Below are positions 1 to 9,989 of a DNA stretch of 64,000 bases, piece after piece; positions within the stretch are counted from its first letter, which is position 1; each line of letters opens with the position of its first letter. The DNA is from Aegilops tauschii subsp. strangulata. Lineage: Eukaryota > Streptophyta > Magnoliopsida > Poales > Poaceae. Below the pieces are notes generated by a model that was not told where the DNA came from, did no database searches, and worked only from the letters and a program-made list of their open reading frames with translations. The position numbers and the translations under genes are program-made. The stretch is taken from positions 445,253,793 through 445,317,792 of the forward strand of contig NC_053037.3 in the NCBI RefSeq assembly GCF_002575655.3. The letters are read 5' to 3'.

Positions 1-1182
1 AGAAGACTTTCCGTAAGACCGATGGGGAGGGGAGGAGGAGGAGGGCGACAGTGACGACGATGATCCGGATGATACAGCCGGCGATACAAACAAGAAGGGT
101 AGAGCAGAAAGCTTCAACATGCGGGAGGACGAGCTACTGTGCGATGCATGGTTGGCCATTGGCCTTAATCCTGTCCATGGCACGGAACATAAGGGCACAA
201 CCTTTTGGAGGAACATTCACACATGGTTCCATGAACACAAGAATTTCACGCCCTACTCCGATATGGTCATCCACAACCATGAATGGAAATCCCTCAACCA
301 TCGATGTTATACCATCGAAGAGGTTGTCTTCAAGTACTGCGGGCACTTGAAGCATCTTATCGCATGGTGGTCTAGCAGTGCACAAATCACTGAGCAAGTA
401 AGTTGATCACTCGCCGGATATGCTTAAGTTTTCTTGATCACTAGCCGGACATGTATTTTTTGTTGCTCACTAGACGGATATGCATTGTTTCACTTTGTAG
501 CCTACTCGTGCTTGTGTGGTGCACAAGAAGTTGGAGAAGAAGTCCTTCACCGTCATGCATTGTTGGTTGAAGTTGAATGGGCAACCGAAGTGGAACCTTT
601 TCATTGCCAAGACCGCCACCCAAGCCAACGAGGAAGAAACCGGTGACCCTACCGACCCAACCCAAGAACCGCCGAAGAAGATTAGAAGAAATCTATGGGG
701 TAAGAAGTGGGAGGAGGAGAGGGCGAAGCGAGAAGGTGCAGCGGCCAAACCGACAGAGAGGTTCGAGGAGATCTTGGCGAAGAAGGAGGAGGCATGCGTG
801 AGGGGCTCGGACATCAAGGGGGAGAGGAAGATGGAGAGGTTCAAGCAGTTGATGGAGGAAATGGAGAAGAAGATCAAGCTCGAAGGGAGGAGGACCATGA
901 TCGAAGAGAGGAAGGCAGTGCTCGAGGAAGGCCGCACTCGAGGAAAAGAAGGCCGCGCTCGAGGAAAAGAGGGTGAAGATCGCCGCCAATGCGGAGGACG
1001 CCAAGATGTTGATCTTGAATATCAACTCTTTGGATGCCGACGCTAGAATTATCGTGCAATTCGCCCGCTACCAGATGTTGGAGCGGCAGAAAGATGAGTT
1101 GGCGGCGGCGGAAGATGAGGACGTGGCGGAGGCGGACGCGGACGCGGAGGCTGCCTACGCGGCGGCGACGACACCTCCTTGA
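1..1182 (+). pseudogene. Myb/SANT-like + NAM-associated domain protein, frameshifted, 5' partial
   Basis: The frame is open from position 17 and encodes an acidic stretch, then a trihelix/SANT-like segment starting MREDELLCDAWL (119-397). A 103-bp intron with GTAAGT donor at 398 and TAG acceptor at 498-500 separates it from exon 2, which keeps phase 0 (501 onward). Exon 2 encodes a basic, Glu/Lys-rich, coiled-coil-prone region typical of the NAM-associated C-terminal domain in grass proteins. The frame breaks after 929: the sequence becomes meaningful again two bases out of phase, running to a TGA at 1180-1182. The break falls in an imperfect repeat of GAGGAAAAGAAGGCCGC, so a 2-bp slippage loss is likely. 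Such proteins are thought to be DNA-binding partners of Harbinger transposases; that role is inferred here. Confidence 0.7.
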
Positions 1183-1473
1183 TCGGGAAGCAGCTTGCTG
1201 GGATTGCCGGTCTAGCAGAGCAGAAATGCACGGACTGCCGGACTGATATTCTTTTGGATCCGTAAAGACTAAGCATATTTGCCTTTTTTTGGTTGTGATC
1301 AGAGATGTGATCCGGTGCGTTGTGTGGATCAGCGTATATTTGAATTTGAATTTGCTGGCGGATATATACATGCTACAGTTGGATGACGTCTTGCCGCATC
1401 CGTGTCCGCGGATTGATCTCCTGTCCGCGGACGGATGCGGGAGGAAATTTACGGGTTACCGTTGAAGATGCCC
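1..1473 (+). mobile_element. 3' part of a PIF/Harbinger-type DNA transposon
   Basis: The right end reads GTTGAAGATGCCC at 1461-1473 and is followed by TAA at 1474-1476. GGGCATCTTCAAC-type inverted termini with a 3-bp TTA/TAA target duplication are typical of PIF/Harbinger elements in grasses. The left terminus lies outside the window. The element carries a Myb/SANT plus NAM-associated gene, a product type commonly linked to this superfamily. Between the gene's stop at 1182 and the terminus lies a 3' region with a GTCCGCGGA-rich inverted motif near 1400-1435. The superfamily call rests on one terminus and the gene type, so it is moderate. Confidence 0.6.
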
Positions 1474-1476
1474 TAA

Positions 1477-2078
1477 GGGATAGTATAAAGACTAGAACCA
1501 GACATCCGATCCATAGACACAAACTTCCTCCTGAAATTTTGGCTGATTGGGTTTAGATATCAGAAGTTTTTTGAGATTGACGTGATGTGTAGGCAACTAT
1601 GTATTAATGGCTTGGTGCATCCGCCGTATCCAGGGTCACAGATTCACAAATTATTAAACGATGAATTGATCGCCATCGAAATGCCATTGAGAGTGGTGCT
1701 GCCAAGTTTGTCACTTTGTTCAGATATCAAGTGTGCAGTGTGAGAAGCCAATGTGCTATATCTAAGCACATCATTTTTTTTATTGCGAGAATAAGCACAG
1801 CATAGTTAATACAGTACCAGTGAAGTTTTCTTGTTCTGTGTTGGGAAAATTGGAAGGAAAGCTACATCCGAAAAGTTTACTGAAGGTGTTACTAGGCGCC
1901 CCGTAAATGTTCAGGATATGCTGTCATCTCGCTCTGGCATCGTTTTGGATTTAGTTACTGCCTTGCTGAGCATGCACAGAAAACACAATAGCAAGTTAGT
2001 GTCAGTTCAGAGAAGTACAGATTTTAGTACAAGATGCTTACTCGCACATGGATGTTCTTCCTCTACGAAGAAACAAAA
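1477..2078. other. Unassigned spacer
   Basis: About 600 bp between two transposon remnants. It is AT-rich with no convincing coding frame. A frame open from 1831 runs into the neighbouring element and does not resemble a known protein. I recognise no repeat family here. Confidence 0.5.
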
Positions 2079-2080
2079 TA

Positions 2081-2119
2081 CTCCCTCTGTAACGCTATTA
2101 TATTTCTTTACACAGGAAG
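2081..2119. mobile_element. Minimal 39-bp Stowaway MITE relic
   Basis: The sequence starts CTCCCTCTGTAA and ends TTTCTTTACACAGGAAG. It is flanked by TA on both sides (2079-2080 and 2120-2121). Stowaway (Tc1/mariner-type) MITEs in Triticeae begin CTCCCTCCGT and insert at TA. The two ends are nearly directly joined here, so the whole interior is missing. The inverted termini match at 8 of the first 10 positions. Confidence 0.65.
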
Positions 2120-2513
2120 TACGAAGAGCATCTCCACCGGGCCCCCAACAAGGCCTCCCAGGCGATTTTTCGGCCGCCGGCGCCAAAAAATCGGCCCAGT
2201 CACGTCCTCAAAGGCCCTTTTTTCGCCGGCTCGGGCCGAAATTGACACCAGCGGACCCAACCCGAACCCGGCGCGCTGGGGGGCGCTCGGGGGCGCCGGG
2301 CAAATCGTTTTTTGCGCGAAAGCGCCGCGGGTCAGCCGCGTTAGCGACACCGCCCGCATCGTCTTCTCCCGATGCCTCGGTTTCCCGCGGGGAATCAATG
2401 ACAAGGTTGCCGCCGGTCAGCTTTGCCATTGATTCCTCACGGGCGGCGCGTTCACGGGGCGGCGCGCCGACGCCTCCCCTCCCTCGGACGCGTACACACG
2501 GACGCGGCGCGGC

Positions 2514-2520
2514 TATATAT
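2514..2520 (+). promoter_or_regulatory. TATA box of the 1.84-kb element's gene
   Basis: TATATAT lies in a GC-rich setting, 175-181 bp upstream of the preferred start codon at 2695. A transcript starting about 30 bp downstream would leave out the ATG at 2542, which favours the ATG at 2695. Confidence 0.55.
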
Positions 2521-2558
2521 GGCCTCGCTCGCCTGTGATGAGTGCCACCTCTCCACCT

Positions 2559-2694
2559 CTCCCGAGCGCCGCCGCCGAGCTCTTCTCCCCAGCCCTCCCT
2601 CTCCCGAGCGCCGCCGCCGATCTCTTCTCCCCCAGCCACTCCATCTCCCGAGCGCCGCCGCCGATCTCTTCTCCCCAGCCACTCCATCTCCCCG
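2559..2694 (+). repeat. 42-44-bp tandem repeat in the 5' leader
   Basis: Three copies begin at 2559, 2601 and 2645 with CTCCCGAGCGCCGCCGCCGA, followed by a partial fourth. They lie between the TATA box and the preferred start codon, so they would form a GC-rich repeated 5' untranslated leader. Confidence 0.8.
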
Positions 2695-3744
2695 ATGGCC
2701 GAGCGTTTCCCCGGAGACGAGGCGGCGGCCAACGGCTTCGGCCGCCGTTCGCTCCGCGAACAGGAGTCCTGGCTCCTGTTCCAGGCGAACATCCCGGCGC
2801 CGCCGGACATGCGCGCCGGGCCGACGGGCTGGAGGCTCAGCAATGGGGGAGTGCCCATTCCCCCGTTGTCCGACGCCGTGGCCAAACCATCCTACTTCGC
2901 CGACGAGGTCGAGATCGTGCGCGCCTCCCTCACCGACGCCGAGCTCTCCCTCCCCCAGTATGCCGCCGACAACCACGCGGCTTGGGCGGCGTACTTTGAG
3001 TGCCGCCAGCAGCAGCGGCTGGCGTCCACCAACGGGGCGCCGGTGGTCGGCGGCGTGAAGAACAGTGAGGGGCGCCACCTGTGGTGGGGCGCCCCCGGCC
3101 GCACACTTGAGGGCGTGCTGAAGCACCTCGAGGGCGGCAACAACCCGCCGTTGGCGTACCCTCCGGCAAGGGCGGCCGCCCCGGCGCACCGCCGACCCGA
3201 CGGGCAATGGGCGCCAAGGAGGTTCGGCGCGTCTTCCTCCTCTTCCTCCTCCCGCTCCTCCTCCCACTCCTCCGGCACTCCGACGTTGCTCGGCGTCAAG
3301 GCCGAGCCCGGCATCGTCATCAACGAGGGCGGCCGGCGCGCCTCCTCGTCGGCTCCTCCTCCGCGCTTCGTCAAGCCAAAGACGGAGCCGGGGCTCGCGC
3401 CGGTGAAGACGGAGCCGGGGCTCGCGCTGGTGAAGACGGAGGACGGCGAGGTCGAGCTCGACGACGACGCGGCCCTTGAATGGGCACGCCAGGACTCCAT
3501 CAAGATGGCGACGGAGCGCCAGCGCGCCGCCCTGCGGCGCTTCGAGCAGCGCCGCCGAGGCCGCGACGAAGGAGGAGTCATCATCGACGACAGCGACGAC
3601 GACGACGACGCGCCGCCGCCGCCACCAGCCGGGGAGGGGTCCAGCAGGGGCGCCCGAGTCAAGGAGGAGAAGGCCGACGATAGCGGCGACGACGGCGACT
3701 TCTCGGCCTTCAGCAAGTTTTTTTTGATTAGTTTTTATATGTAA
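2695..3744 (+). CDS. Transposon-borne hypothetical protein with KxE motif cluster
   Basis: A 349-codon ORF inside the 1.84-kb element; start chosen at 2695 (MAERFPGDEA) because of the TATA position. The frame is open upstream to 2542. The N-terminal part (residues 1-180) is globular-looking, with a WLLFQANIPAP motif and a tryptophan-containing segment. A serine-rich stretch lies near residues 180-195. The C-terminal part carries five V/P-K-x-E motifs (lysines at about 202, 229, 238, 247 and 323), an acidic run and a basic Arg/Gln-rich helix. These motifs match the SUMO-acceptor consensus. I do not recognise the family beyond having a transposon setting. The uninterrupted frame contrasts with most other transposon genes in the window. 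Function unknown. Confidence 0.6.
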   Translation: MAERFPGDEAAANGFGRRSLREQESWLLFQANIPAPPDMRAGPTGWRLSNGGVPIPPLSDAVAKPSYFADEVEIVRASLTDAELSLPQYAADNHAAWAAYFECRQQQRLASTNGAPVVGGVKNSEGRHLWWGAPGRTLEGVLKHLEGGNNPPLAYPPARAAAPAHRRPDGQWAPRRFGASSSSSSSRSSSHSSGTPTLLGVKAEPGIVINEGGRRASSSAPPPRFVKPKTEPGLAPVKTEPGLALVKTEDGEVELDDDAALEWARQDSIKMATERQRAALRRFEQRRRGRDEGGVIIDDSDDDDDAPPPPPAGEGSSRGARVKEEKADDSGDDGDFSAFSKFFLISFYM

Positions 3745-3972
3745 TGTCGACTACTCGACTTAAATCCGCGAATATAAGCCAAGTTTGCCGAAATTTGACG
3801 TATTTTAGCCGAACTTTGCGTAAATTTGCTACACAATTTTTTTTCCCGCCTAGGGCCGGCCCTGGGGCGGCGGCTGGGGGCCAACTCGCCCCAGGCCCTT
3901 TTTTTCGCCGGGTCACCCCCAGGCAGCGATTTTAGGCGCCCCCTGGGAGGGCAACGGCTGGAGATGCTCTAA

Positions 3973-4277
3973 AATTTCAACAAATGTATAGCGCGGACGT
4001 TCACCGCAACATGCCACGGCGCGACCCTACCCTGCACCATCCGATCGAGTGGTGATGCAGCATGCATGCTTGAAGATGACGATGATGTCACGGCTAACGT
4101 GCGAGCTGTTATGGCCGTCGCGCCGTAGTAATCTCCAATTTAGTTTTGTCAAATGTTGACGGTGCGCTTGAGCTTGGCAAAAACAAGGCATGTGTGAACA
4201 TGAGCTGGGCCATTAAAAAACACTAAACCATGTGTAAATCCAAAGCACCCGTCCTTTACCAAACCAAGATCCCTACA
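3973..4277 (+). promoter_or_regulatory. Upstream region of first secreted-protein gene, with RY element
   Basis: This stretch precedes the TATA box of the first cysteine-rich gene. CATGCATG at 4061-4068 is the RY/Sph element bound by B3 factors of the ABI3/FUS3 type in seed promoters. It lies about 340 bp upstream of the start codon. Its use here is inferred. Confidence 0.4.
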
Positions 4278-4285
4278 TATATAAA
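4278..4285 (+). promoter_or_regulatory. TATA box of first LTP-like gene
   Basis: TATATAAA followed by CCCAGCCATCC, about 120 bp upstream of the ATG at 4405. The paralog downstream has the same TATATAAACCCA core at 6376, so the core promoter is conserved between the two genes. Confidence 0.7.
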
Positions 4286-4404
4286 CCCAGCCATCCCATG
4301 TCAAACCCACACACGAACCTACAAGAGCCAGCCACCCACCCACCCTTTACACAGCAACAGCTACCGCACTCCGCACGTATACATAAGAACTGAAACTTCG
4401 TGCC

Positions 4405-4982
4405 ATGGCAAGACTCTTTGCTGTGTGCTTGGTTCTGCTCGCCTTCGCCATGGCCGTGGCGGCAGATATGGCGCCGATGATGGCCCCGATGGCGGCACAT
4501 ATGGCGCCAATGATGGCCCCGGCAGATATGGCGCCGATGATGGCCCCGATGGCGGCGCCGGCGGCCGACGCTGGCGACTGCAACAGCGACCTGCAGGACC
4601 TGGTTGCCAACTGCCAGAACTATGTCATGTTCCCGGCCGAGCCGAAGATACCGCCGTCGCCGGCCTGCTGCGCCGTGATCCAGAGGGCGGACATGCCGTG
4701 CCTGTGCGCCAAGGTCACCCCGGCGGTCGAGAAGGTCGTCTGCATGGACAAGGTCGTGTTCGTCGCCAAATACTGCAAGAGGCCCTTGCAGCCTGGCTCC
4801 AACTGCGGAAGTAAGTGTTAGACCATATGCAGGTTATGAGCATTTTCCAAATTTTCCAAACATATGTTGGATCAACAAATTTTTTCTGAAAGTTGGACAA
4901 AGGGAATGCCAATGTATGTTTTATTATGGTTATTTTTTTCTGTTGTTTTGCAGGCTACCCCGTTCCTGGTGTGATCGTGTAA
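4405..4982 (+). CDS. Secreted LTP-like (8-Cys superfamily) protein with Met-rich insertion
   Basis: Two exons, 4405-4810 and 4954-4982, with a GTAAGT donor at 4811 and a CAG acceptor at 4951-4953; the product is 144 residues. Residues 1-20 form a signal peptide (MARLFAVCLVLLAFAMAVAA). Residues 21-57 are an Ala/Met/Pro repeat (D/H-MAPMMAP units). The rest is a bifunctional inhibitor/LTP/seed-storage type domain with C-Xn-C-Xn-CC-Xn-CxC order: Cys 59, 70, 88, 89, 99, 101, 113, 124 and 134. The standard family has eight; Cys113 is extra. Such proteins are secreted and bind lipids or act in defence; the ligand is unknown. The second exon encodes only SYPVPGVIV and stop. A tandem paralog lies 1.5 kb downstream with the same intron position. 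A possible polyadenylation signal AATAAA lies near 5135. Confidence 0.85.
4462..4557 (+). repeat. In-frame 60-bp direct repeat encoding the Met-rich tract
   Basis: GCAGATATGGCGCCGATGAT starts at 4462 and again at 4522, with a shorter internal copy near 4498. The period is a multiple of three, so the frame is kept. The tract adds eleven methionines after the signal peptide and is absent from the paralog. Confidence 0.8.
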
Positions 4983-5149
4983 TGCAGCATATCTTCTGAT
5001 TGGATGATCACGAAGACCGCAGATGCTATTTTCAGCTTTCACCATTGTACTACTGCTTGTGACTTGCATATTCGCTGAGAGATAATTTGCTGGATTATCC
5101 CCTAGATAAATCCAGATACTTTATGATAAGTATAAATAAAGTTGACGGC

Positions 5150-5861
5150 AAATGTATGATTGCCAGTTAAAAAAAGAGTTCGCTATGTACGTGTACTTGC
5201 GTTTCTTTAAAGGACAGTTAATTTTGTGGGCGTTTGTTTTTTCAAAGAGGATCAAATCTATTATAAAGATTCATGGAAAGTACAAAACACCGAAACATAA
5301 TAAAAATTACATGAAGGTCCATGGACCGCCAAACAACGACCATTGCGCCGCCAAAACGAGCCACCGATGCGCCGCTGTCGCCGCTCCCATACCGAAGCCG
5401 GCCTTACCTTGTCGATAATAGCCAGGAAGTCTGCGTGCATGTACCCCTAAAGACCAGCGCCCCGAAGCCACAGTCGTCGCCCTTCAATCCTTGAATAGAC
5501 CTGAAGAACCTGACACCAAATATTGCCATTGCGTACACACGACGAGAAACACTAATCTCACTGCCCCGAGGAGTCAGAAATACAAATATGTACTCCACTG
5601 TAGAAGTAAATATTGGACTCTGGCAAGTGCCACACGTAAGATACGAGCACATGCCAACTTCGCACTTTTTTATGGTAAGTTTAGTTACGCGAGGATGGCA
5701 ATTTTTGTTGGCAAGCATGGCAACTTTGTGCTTCAGTTTATTTTTTGATGAAAACTTATCGTGTGTCACTGAAATTTGTTATCTTTGCATGACTGGAATT
5801 GCCATCGAATAATGTCAGTGCCGGAGTGCCACGCACCTGACGTGTGTCACTTATCATTTAG
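5150..5861. other. Intergenic region between the paralogs
   Basis: Includes a GC-rich block (about 5310-5510) rich in GCCGCC and CCGAAGCCGGCC-type words that looks like transposon debris, followed by an AT-rich part. No coding frame or clear terminus was found. Confidence 0.35.
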
Positions 5862-6133
5862 GTAAATATTTGTTGAAATGGATTGATGCTTCAATACACA
5901 TCATAATAAATTGTCTCATAATTATCTCACAAATATATACTAAACATATAATCAGTGAAATATATGCTGCAAATGCCTCAGTCTGTATTCATAGTTTGCA
6001 TTAATATGATACATCATACATGTATCCAACCTGGCTGTGCATGGATGTATTCATTAAATAGCTGCATTTGTTGAGAAGGGCCAGTACAACAAACATAAGT
6101 GCTCACAGTTGACTATAAGACAAACAGAATGGA
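5862..6133. repeat. Duplicated flank, copy 1 (upstream of second LTP-like gene)
   Basis: Starts GTAAATATT, contains CACAAATATATACTAAA and TTAATATGATACAT, and ends AGACAAACAGAATGGA. The same succession of words occurs at 7308-7585. Copy 1 ends about 240 bp upstream of the second gene's TATA box, so it belongs to that gene's upstream region. Confidence 0.8.
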
Positions 6134-6375
6134 CGGTTGAAATTTCTTAGAAAACATTATATTTTGGAACATATATGCAACGCAACAAAGAAACAGAAGT
6201 GAAGAAACGTGTCTACATAGGAACCAAGTGTTGACACTTGTCAGTGCAACAAACGCATGTGTGTACATCTGTCTACATGAGAAACAGAAGTCGTGACACT
6301 TGTCAATGAGCACCACCTACGCCTTGATTGAAGTAATTATTTTCCCTCGGGTGAATTCATTCCCATCCATGCGCC

Positions 6376-6383
6376 TATATAAA
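6376..6383 (+). promoter_or_regulatory. TATA box of second LTP-like gene
   Basis: TATATAAA followed by CCCAAGCATCC, about 100 bp upstream of the ATG at 6482. Same core as the paralog's TATA box at 4278. Confidence 0.7.
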
Positions 6384-6481
6384 CCCAAGCATCCAACAGA
6401 GGACAACCACACCAAAACAACACAACTCTAGATTTAACATCTAGGAGAGAGGTAACCAACCGATTACTAGTAGTAGTAGTT

Positions 6482-6897
6482 ATGGCAAAACACTTTAGTT
6501 TGCTCTTGGTTCTTGCCTTTGTTCTTGTTGTGACGGCTGAAGATTGTACCGTCGACCTTAAAGGGCTAATCCGAGAGTGCAAACCATATGTGATGTTTCC
6601 CGCGAGCCCAAAGATAACTCCGTCGAGTGCATGTTGTAGTGTGGTTCAGAAGGTCAATGCACCGTGCATGTGCTCCAAGGTCACCAAGGAGATTGAGAAG
6701 GTGGTATGCATGGATAAGGTTGTGTATGTCGCTGATTACTGCAAGAATCCACTCAAACCTGGCTCCGACTGTGGCAGTAAGTGTTATATTTTGAGCCATG
6801 TATTATGTACCCCTAATACTTGTCGTGAATTATGCATGACATGCTTTTGTTTTGTAATATTTTCGCAGGTTACCATGTCCCATCTCAAGGCCGATAG
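6482..6897 (+). CDS. Secreted LTP-like (8-Cys superfamily) protein
   Basis: Two exons, 6482-6776 and 6869-6897, GTAAGT donor at 6777 and GCAG acceptor ending at 6868; the product is 107 residues. Residues 1-19 are a signal peptide. The domain has Cys 22, 33, 51, 52, 62, 64, 76, 87 and 97, giving the C-C-CC-CxC-C-C-C order of the first paralog, including the extra cysteine in the VVCMDKVV helix. The intron falls after the CGS codons in the same phase as in the first gene, and exon 2 again encodes only a short tail (SYHVPSQGR). It lacks the Met-rich insertion, so it probably represents the basic form of the pair. Expected role: extracellular lipid binding or defence, from family knowledge only. 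AATAAA lies near 7067. Confidence 0.87.
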
Positions 6898-7307
6898 ATG
6901 GATGTTTCGTATCTGGTAATCAAAGGAGAAATGTTGATTTAGTTCCTAGGCCTCTATGTTGACTGGATTATGCTTTTATGATATGTGATAGGTTAAGTTT
7001 ATGCTGAGTAATTCCTAGGGAATGTGGCCGGTTGTGGGGTGGAAGATCCATCAATGTATGAGTATTAATAAATATTTCTCCTCAAATTACATGCTTCCTC
7101 TATTTTGTTTTTGTTTGGTCCTTTTCTGGTTTTGATTCCTTTGAATGTGAATGGGGATTGAAAACAAGAAAAAGAAATCTTTGACAAAAGCTTTTTTTTG
7201 TCTCACTATACGATGATAAGTCCTTTGTGATATTGTACGGTGAGTATATGCTTGCAAATGTTAAAATTCAGAGGTGGAACTTGGACATGTGAAAAATAAA
7301 CATAGAA

Positions 7308-7585
7308 GTAAATATTGGCTAAATTGGGTTGGTGCTTCGATACACATCATAACAAATGGACTAATATACACTCTAAATATCTCACAAATATATACTAAAT
7401 GTATAATTAATGAGATATATGTTACAAATGCCTCGATCTTTATTAATAGTGTGCATTAATATGATACATGTATCCAGCCTGGATGTGTCTGGATGAGTAA
7501 ATGTGTTCAATAAATAGCTACATTTGTTGAGATCGGTCAGTACAAAAAAAGTGTTCATAGGTTACTACAAGACAAACCCAATGGA
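7308..7585. repeat. Duplicated flank, copy 2 (no gene follows)
   Basis: Parallel to 5862-6133 over about 275 bp with scattered substitutions and small gaps, ending AGACAAACCCAATGGA. After 7585 the similarity stops and no LTP-like gene follows. This looks like the upstream part of a third duplication unit whose gene was lost. Confidence 0.75.
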
Positions 7586-9989
7586 CCATTGGTATGGTTG
7601 TGAATTGGTGTTGGCGCTACATGGTGCAACCATTGGTACGAGCGCTCCATTGCTAGTGTTGATGAAGTGGTGCTGGCACCCCGTGGTATGACCATAGGTA
7701 TGAGCGGGAGCACTTGGACCATGCGTCATATTACGCTTTGGTTGCTCTGTTGAATTTTCGCCCAAAAAGGAAGTAGCTCCAAATGACTTCATTTGATAGG
7801 ATGTTGATTGGTTTTCTTCCATATGTTCATTCCTGCACATCAATAGTAACAACAAGTTTTCTTCTTTCTCGAAGGATTAGTGTTAGAAAGACGCGAGAAA
7901 TATCTAAAACCCTGTGAAAAACATATCAACGCCCTCTTATAAAAGTGACAAAATATCAAGCCATTAGTACCCAGTGTTATCCTTTCTGTCATGCATGACT
8001 GTTTATGTCTGGGTTTTAATTTCGGTTGGTTATCTGACATGTTTGCAGCATGCTAGAAGTGGTTGAGGAGCGAAGACCTACGTTCACTTCTGGTATACGA
8101 AGAGGTCCCGTGGCAGGCGGGGGTGGTTGATGAATACCTTTGGTGAATAGATAATGGATAACAGAAAGGTTCCCAACCTCTTTCCCCAAGGAGTGACCCT
8201 GAGTTATTGAACCCACGATAGGAAGCGCACTTGTGACAAGGGTTTCTATCAAGCTTTTGCGGGAGAATTAAATTCCAGTTTTTATACCAGATCGTAATCA
8301 AGTTGGAACGAAGAACACTTGTAATAAAAATAGTCATGGGTATGATGACTTGATTCTTATAACCATATTTTTGTGATCGAGATCAATATGATCTTAATTT
8401 GTGCTCTGGAAGACAGTCGTTAAGATGTGCTTGCAACGTATCTAAGTGGGGATTTGTCCAAATTATTTCTTGACCGGAATGCGCCCTGCAACAAGAGTCA
8501 GTTTTCCAACTGTAGACCTTTCCATGGCACGGGGTTATATACCTTGATTACTAGGATAAAGCAGACAAAAGCATGGGCGTTTAATGACTACACCTCATGT
8601 ATCCCCAGAGATATGATCCACGCTACCATACTAAACCATTCTGTCACTGGTGTTCAGAATAGCGCTTCACGTTCGCCTGGCTCGAACTCCATGATCATGG
8701 GTACCTGCAGGGACAAAGAACGCAAGAGAGACAAGGGACAACTACGATGTAATTTTATTTCACACATACATGACGTTAGTTCAAATTCATTCCATCGATC
8801 CCTCAAACAAATACATCAGCTTGCAAGGCTATGCCTCAACGCATGACCTTATCAAATTACTCACACACGGTGATCGGATTGCGATAAGAAATCATTGAAG
8901 AACACATCAAGATGAATGCTTTATTGATAATATGTCTTACAATGGTTGTCGGTTGCGATACAAAATTACAAGTATGACTAACTTGGAGGTGGTTTGCTGC
9001 GATGATGGTGATGGTGATAGTGGTGGCTATGAAGATGAGATGGGAAATGGTGGAGGCTAGGGTTGAAGAATGGATTCTGGTGTGGAGATTAGGTTCTAGC
9101 GGTTGCTCTGTTGCGAATATAAAAAAGGCCCCTTTATAATAGTTGTCAGGTTGGACCCTCGGAGCCGGATGTGCATGGTACAAGCACTTGTGCTCGTACC
9201 AGACGGCGTCTTGCGCTCTGGTGCGCCTCCCACTTGATCTATCTTATCTCCAATTTGCTCCTTTCCATATATATGCTTGATTTGGTCCATGTTTAGCCCA
9301 TTTTCACATGGAAACAAAATAAAGAGAGGATTTTGAAATACTTTGCATTCATTAGTAATTGGTAGCAATACCAAAGCGGGTATCTCGGTTTTTATGAAAT
9401 AAAAAGGTTTAAACTATGGTGTGATGATCATAAAAACAACACTAGTCAATGGTCCTTCGAGCTATTTATATCTATGTCAGCTGGTGCCTTTTCTCTGTTG
9501 GACAGTGTCCTTCTTTGATGTTTGGTATTCTTTGTGCCGAATTTGAACTTGGTTTCCTTTAAATGAACGGATGGATGGGCAATGATGCTTCTCTTACCTT
9601 CCTTTCAATCCCTACTACTGGCTTCATGTACGCATGTGCCACTTCGTGTGGTGGGTTTTATCGTTTCACTTACCAACATGGTGTCATTCCCTTTACCCCG
9701 CCCCCTTCAGCATATCATTTTCTTCCTTTTGTGGCCCTTTTCTTGACTCCCTCCATCTTGCAAATATTTCTTTGGTCCTTTCGTGTGGTCTATTTGATGA
9801 AATGCATGTGGTCTCATCCCTAATGCTTGAGTAGGGTTTTTTCTGAGTCCTAGAGGATTGAATTGACTATTGCTGATGTTCGATTCATCATGCCTTCTCA
9901 TAATCCAGATAAACCTTGTCAAGGTTTGGTCTTTTAATTTCTATTGCATGAATGATTTCTCTGCAAAATGATGTTTGTTTCTGACGTGC
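7586..9989. other. Unassigned region
   Basis: About 2.4 kb without a convincing gene. Frames are short and show no protein family. Near 8975-9060 there is a GATGGTGATGG-type simple repeat. An 86-codon hydrophobic frame at 9563-9823 lacks homologous features and is probably chance. I see no LTR or TIR termini that I can pair. Confidence 0.4.

Larger units (their letters stand above)
2126..3969 (+). mobile_element. 1.84-kb TIR element with internal gene (Harbinger-like)
   Basis: The left end GAGCATCTCCA (2126-2136) is inverted as TGGAGATGCTC at the right end (3959-3969). The flanking trinucleotides are GAA (2123-2125) and TAA (3970-3972), a one-mismatch 3-bp duplication compatible with the TTA/TAA preference of Harbinger elements. 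The subterminal regions are GC-rich and partly inverted copies of each other (GGCGATTTTT-like and GGCGCC-rich stretches). The element contains a TATA box, a tandem repeat and one long ORF. No transposase is visible, so movement would need help in trans. Superfamily assignment is inference. Confidence 0.6.

Noticed and set aside
2542..2694. Upstream ATG at 2542 as start of the 1.84-kb element's ORF
   Set aside because: It lies about 22 bp from the TATA box and inside a tandem repeat, so it would probably precede the transcript start.
9563..9823. 86-codon hydrophobic frame as a small membrane protein
   Set aside because: No homolog recognised, no promoter, and AT/T-rich composition makes hydrophobic readings common.
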